A DNA stretch of 64,000 bases, from positions 26,802-90,801 of the forward strand of contig NZ_WIXN01000019.1 in NCBI RefSeq assembly GCF_010994035.1, written 5' to 3'. The position numbers were made by a program, and so were the translations under genes. Every line of letters starts with the position of its first letter. The first letter of the stretch is position 1. Positions 61,899 through 64,000 of the stretch are shown piece by piece. Source of the stretch: Virgibacillus aidingensis. Lineage in GTDB: Bacteria > Bacillota > Bacilli > Bacillales > Amphibacillaceae. The notes beneath the pieces were generated by a model. It did not search any database. It was not told the origin of the DNA and was given only the letters and a program-made list of their open reading frames with translations.

Positions 61899-62300
61899 AT
61901 GGCGGCGAATAACCCGTATCAAACATACCAAAATAATGCTGTAAACACGGCATCAGGCGGAGAGTTAACGTTAATGTTGTATAATGGCTGTATTAAATTT
62001 ATAAAACAGGCAATAAAAGAAATAGAAGCCAAGGATTTTGAAGCAAAAAATGCCAATATCCAAAAAGCACAAAATATTATTCAGGAGTTAATGCTTACAC
62101 TGGATCAAAAAGTAGAAATATCCAAGCAAATACTTCCACTGTATGAATACATGCAATTTCAGCTGAAAGAAGCAAATGTAAAAAATGACCCTGCCTTACT
62201 GGAGGAAGTATTGGGTTTTGCCGTTGAGTTTAGAGATACATGGAAACAGGTTATTTTAAAATCCCGGCAGCAGCAATTTGCCCATGGAGCACAGGCCTGA
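61899..62300 (+). CDS. fliS: FliS flagellin chaperone
   Basis: A 133-aa helical protein: Y-Q-N-N-A-V-N-T-A-S-G-G-E-L-T-L-M-L-Y and F-R-D-T-W-K-Q-V at the C-end. Binds the flagellin C-terminus; its presence implies flagellin is encoded elsewhere. ATGA overlap with fliT. Confidence 0.95.
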   Translation: MAANNPYQTYQNNAVNTASGGELTLMLYNGCIKFIKQAIKEIEAKDFEAKNANIQKAQNIIQELMLTLDQKVEISKQILPLYEYMQFQLKEANVKNDPALLEEVLGFAVEFRDTWKQVILKSRQQQFAHGAQA

Positions 62301-62653
62301 TGAACTACGTACAGAAACTGTATGAACTCACTTTAGAGCTGCAGGCATTGCTCAATGAGGAAATTACGGATAAAAACAGAGCTGAAATTATTGAAGAGAT
62401 AAATGTACTGGTGGAAACACGTGAGGAATATATTAAAAAGCTCCTTCCTCCATATACAACTGAAGAAAAAATGCTGGGCAGGAAACTGATCTCTGTTAAT
62501 GCTGACATCCAGGAAAAAATGCAGATATTATATAGTGAATTGAAATTGGAACTAAAAAATGTTAAAAAGCAAAAAAAATCAAGCCGTTCTTATATGAATC
62601 CGTATGCGAGTATGCAAAATACCGGTGGGATGTTTATGGACAGTAAAAAATAA
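62300..62653 (+). CDS. fliT: FliT-like flagellar chaperone
   Basis: A 117-aa helical protein starting M-N-Y-V-Q-K-L-Y-E-L-T at ATG 62300, overlapping the fliS stop. Chaperone for FliD. C-terminal tail ends M-F-M-D-S-K-K. Confidence 0.85.
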   Translation: MNYVQKLYELTLELQALLNEEITDKNRAEIIEEINVLVETREEYIKKLLPPYTTEEKMLGRKLISVNADIQEKMQILYSELKLELKNVKKQKKSSRSYMNPYASMQNTGGMFMDSKK

Positions 62654-62833
62654 TTTACAATTCCATTCGGCAAGGTTAAAAATAAGTAAAAATAATTAAG
62701 TGATTGTAAACTTGATATATACACGTTTCCTTCCCTTTTTAACCGGAATGACACAGGAATTTCGCAGTTAAGGGAGGAAATAAAGGGGGAAAAGTAGTAT
62801 AATATAAGTATAAGATGAAAGGAGGACACTTTA

Positions 62834-63391
62834 ATGAAATTTAACATTCGTGGTGAAAATCTCGAGGTGACTAGCTCATTAAGAGATTACGTGGAAAAAA
62901 AGATTAGTAAACTGGAAAGGTATTTTGATACACCACCAGCCTCTGAAGTACATGTTAATTTAAGTGTCTACAATGATGAGCAGAGAATAGAGGTCACAAT
63001 TCCGATGACCAACCTGTTGCTGCGGGGTGAAGAGCAGCATACCGACCTTTATGCAGCCATCGATTTAGTTGTTGATAAACTGGAGAGACAAATCCGTAAA
63101 TACAAAACAAAAGTAAATCGCAAATTCAGACAAAAAGGTGCACCGAAACATATATTTGCCGAGTTGGAAAAAGAAGCGAATAACGTAGCAGTTCAGGAAG
63201 AATCCGATGAAATTGAAATTGTTCGTACGAAGCGATTTAATTTAAAACCAATGGATTCCGAGGAAGCGATTTTACAAATGGACATGTTGGGTCATGCATT
63301 CTATGTTTTTACAAACGCTGTCAGCGGAGATACCAATGTTGTCTATCGCCGTAAAGACGGAAAATACGGTTTAATTGAACCGAATGCTTAA
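62834..63391 (+). CDS. hpf: Long-form hibernation-promoting factor
   Basis: A 185-aa protein: N-terminal ribosome-binding domain M-K-F-N-I-R-G-E-N-L-E-V-T with K/R-rich helix, and C-terminal dimerisation domain V-R-T-K-R-F-N-L-K-P-M-D. Joins two 70S ribosomes into an inactive 100S particle. TATAAT at 62798-62803 is a likely -10; AAAGGAGG precedes ATG. Confidence 0.95.
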   Translation: MKFNIRGENLEVTSSLRDYVEKKISKLERYFDTPPASEVHVNLSVYNDEQRIEVTIPMTNLLLRGEEQHTDLYAAIDLVVDKLERQIRKYKTKVNRKFRQKGAPKHIFAELEKEANNVAVQEESDEIEIVRTKRFNLKPMDSEEAILQMDMLGHAFYVFTNAVSGDTNVVYRRKDGKYGLIEPNA

Positions 63392-63415
63392 AATAAAATA
63401 AAATTAATATAAAAT

Positions 63416-63453
63416 AAAGCAGCTTGCAGGGTGTCATCTTGCATGCTGCTTTT
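63416..63453 (+). terminator. Terminator after hpf
   Basis: AAAGCAGC (63416-63423) pairs with GCTGCTTT, with inner TTGCA/TGCA pairing. Confidence 0.75.
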
Positions 63454-63693
63454 AACATTCATCTGGGGAGAGAGAAGTTCAGTCTCCTGACGAAATATGT
63501 CGAAAGAAAACCAAAAATTCTATTTTAATGTCTTTTTATTATGAGATTATGAATTTTTCTTAAAGTACTCCGCACATTTTCTTTATTTCCGGTCATTTTC
63601 AGTTCTGTATAAACTCGAAAATTGAAAATTAATTATTCGGCTGATCTGCAGCAGTATGTTATAACTATGATAAAAGTCCCGGGAGGTAAAACC

Positions 63694-63873
63694 ATGCTGC
63701 CTGAAGAGAGAAATACATTAAATTATTTAGCCAAAAAGGTAAAACAGCAGGAAAACACGATTACACAGCTTATTGAGATCATTGCAGCTACAAACCGCAG
63801 AATTACAGATGTGGGTTATAGACTGCAGGACAAGGAAGACCGATCAACCGTTCAAAAAGATGTGCGGATGTAA
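63694..63873 (+). CDS. Small hypothetical coiled-coil protein
   Basis: 59 aa, M-L-P-E-E-R-N-T-L-N-Y-L start, helical heptad pattern, basic end. GGGAGGT lies 7 bases before ATG 63694. In B. subtilis secA follows hpf; this gene would lie between. No family recognised. Confidence 0.6.
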   Translation: MLPEERNTLNYLAKKVKQQENTITQLIEIIAATNRRITDVGYRLQDKEDRSTVQKDVRM

Positions 63874-64000
63874 AATTAACAGTAAAATGGTAATATTCCC
63901 GTTTCCGGAATAATAATAGTGTTTTGGTTTTCGTATGTGTAAAATAGTTCTCGGTGATAATTCTACAAAATCCTAGCCAAAAAAGAAGAGGCACTCTATC

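Overview
The window is a chromosomal segment of a Gram-positive, low-GC, spore-former-type Bacillaceae; gene content and wording of the proteins suggest a halophilic/halotolerant relative of Oceanobacillus or Virgibacillus (inference, no marker gene such as 16S is present). The strongest taxonomic evidence is the Bacillus-type block yvyE-degS-degU-fakB-comFA-comFC-yvyF-flgM-flgN-flgK-flgL-yviE-fliW-csrA-flaG-fliD-fliS-fliT-hpf (48-63 kb), together with a SinI/SinR - TasA/TapA/SipW biofilm locus. No rRNA or tRNA gene was seen.

Layout. 0-14 kb: truncated ureohydrolase; a GntR(YtrA-type)-ABC transporter operon with a perfect 21-bp inverted repeat in front; CPBP protease; EamA and two MFS transporters; a 31-aa holin-like type I toxin; HAD phosphatase; YdjO; aldehyde dehydrogenase with a DUF779 partner. 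14-27.7 kb: a complete type I-C CRISPR-Cas system (cas3, cas5c, cas8c, cas7c, cas4, cas1, cas2) followed by a leader and 75 repeats/74 spacers. 28-34 kb: a P-loop ATPase of unknown role, an ArcR-like Crp/Fnr regulator, a divergent ornithine-carbamoyltransferase-like/carbamate-kinase-like gene pair, and SelO. 34-39.3 kb: CAP-domain protein, IDEAL protein, MecA-type PBP, LCP ligase. 40-45 kb: biofilm matrix locus (two TasA/CalY proteins, TapA, SipW, an LPXTG-anchored TasA-like protein, SinI, SinR). 45-48 kb: VanZ, small protein, nagA-nagB. 48-64 kb: two-component system DegSU, competence and late flagellar genes.

Main discovery. In the 365-bp gap between cas3 and cas5c, the minus strand carries one degenerate CRISPR repeat (shortened hairpin, conserved 3' handle) followed by a 21-nt pseudo-spacer that ends at a hairpin terminator. 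This pseudo-spacer matches a site 67 bp beyond its repeat on the plus strand, immediately after a TTC (the type I-C PAM). The match is 18 of 21 and the only mismatches are at positions 6, 12 and 18, exactly the bases that type I effectors flip out and do not read. The target overlaps the predicted promoter of an unannotated 24-codon ORF (16955-17029) with a good ribosome binding site, coding a cationic amphipathic peptide, and lies upstream of the cas5c operon. This is the architecture of a CRISPR-guided repression module: either a CreTA-type toxin-antitoxin that addicts the cell to its Cascade, or a CreR-type autoregulator of the cas operon, or both through one promoter.

Other points: the carbamoyltransferase-like and carbamate kinase-like neighbours have both lost their carbamoyl-phosphate/carbamate binding motifs while keeping fold and nucleotide motifs; the flagellin gene hag is absent from its usual place between csrA and flaG; two families of dispersed inverted-repeat elements occur twice each; a spacer was acquired twice with a different length; a GC-rich 21-bp tandem repeat follows degU.
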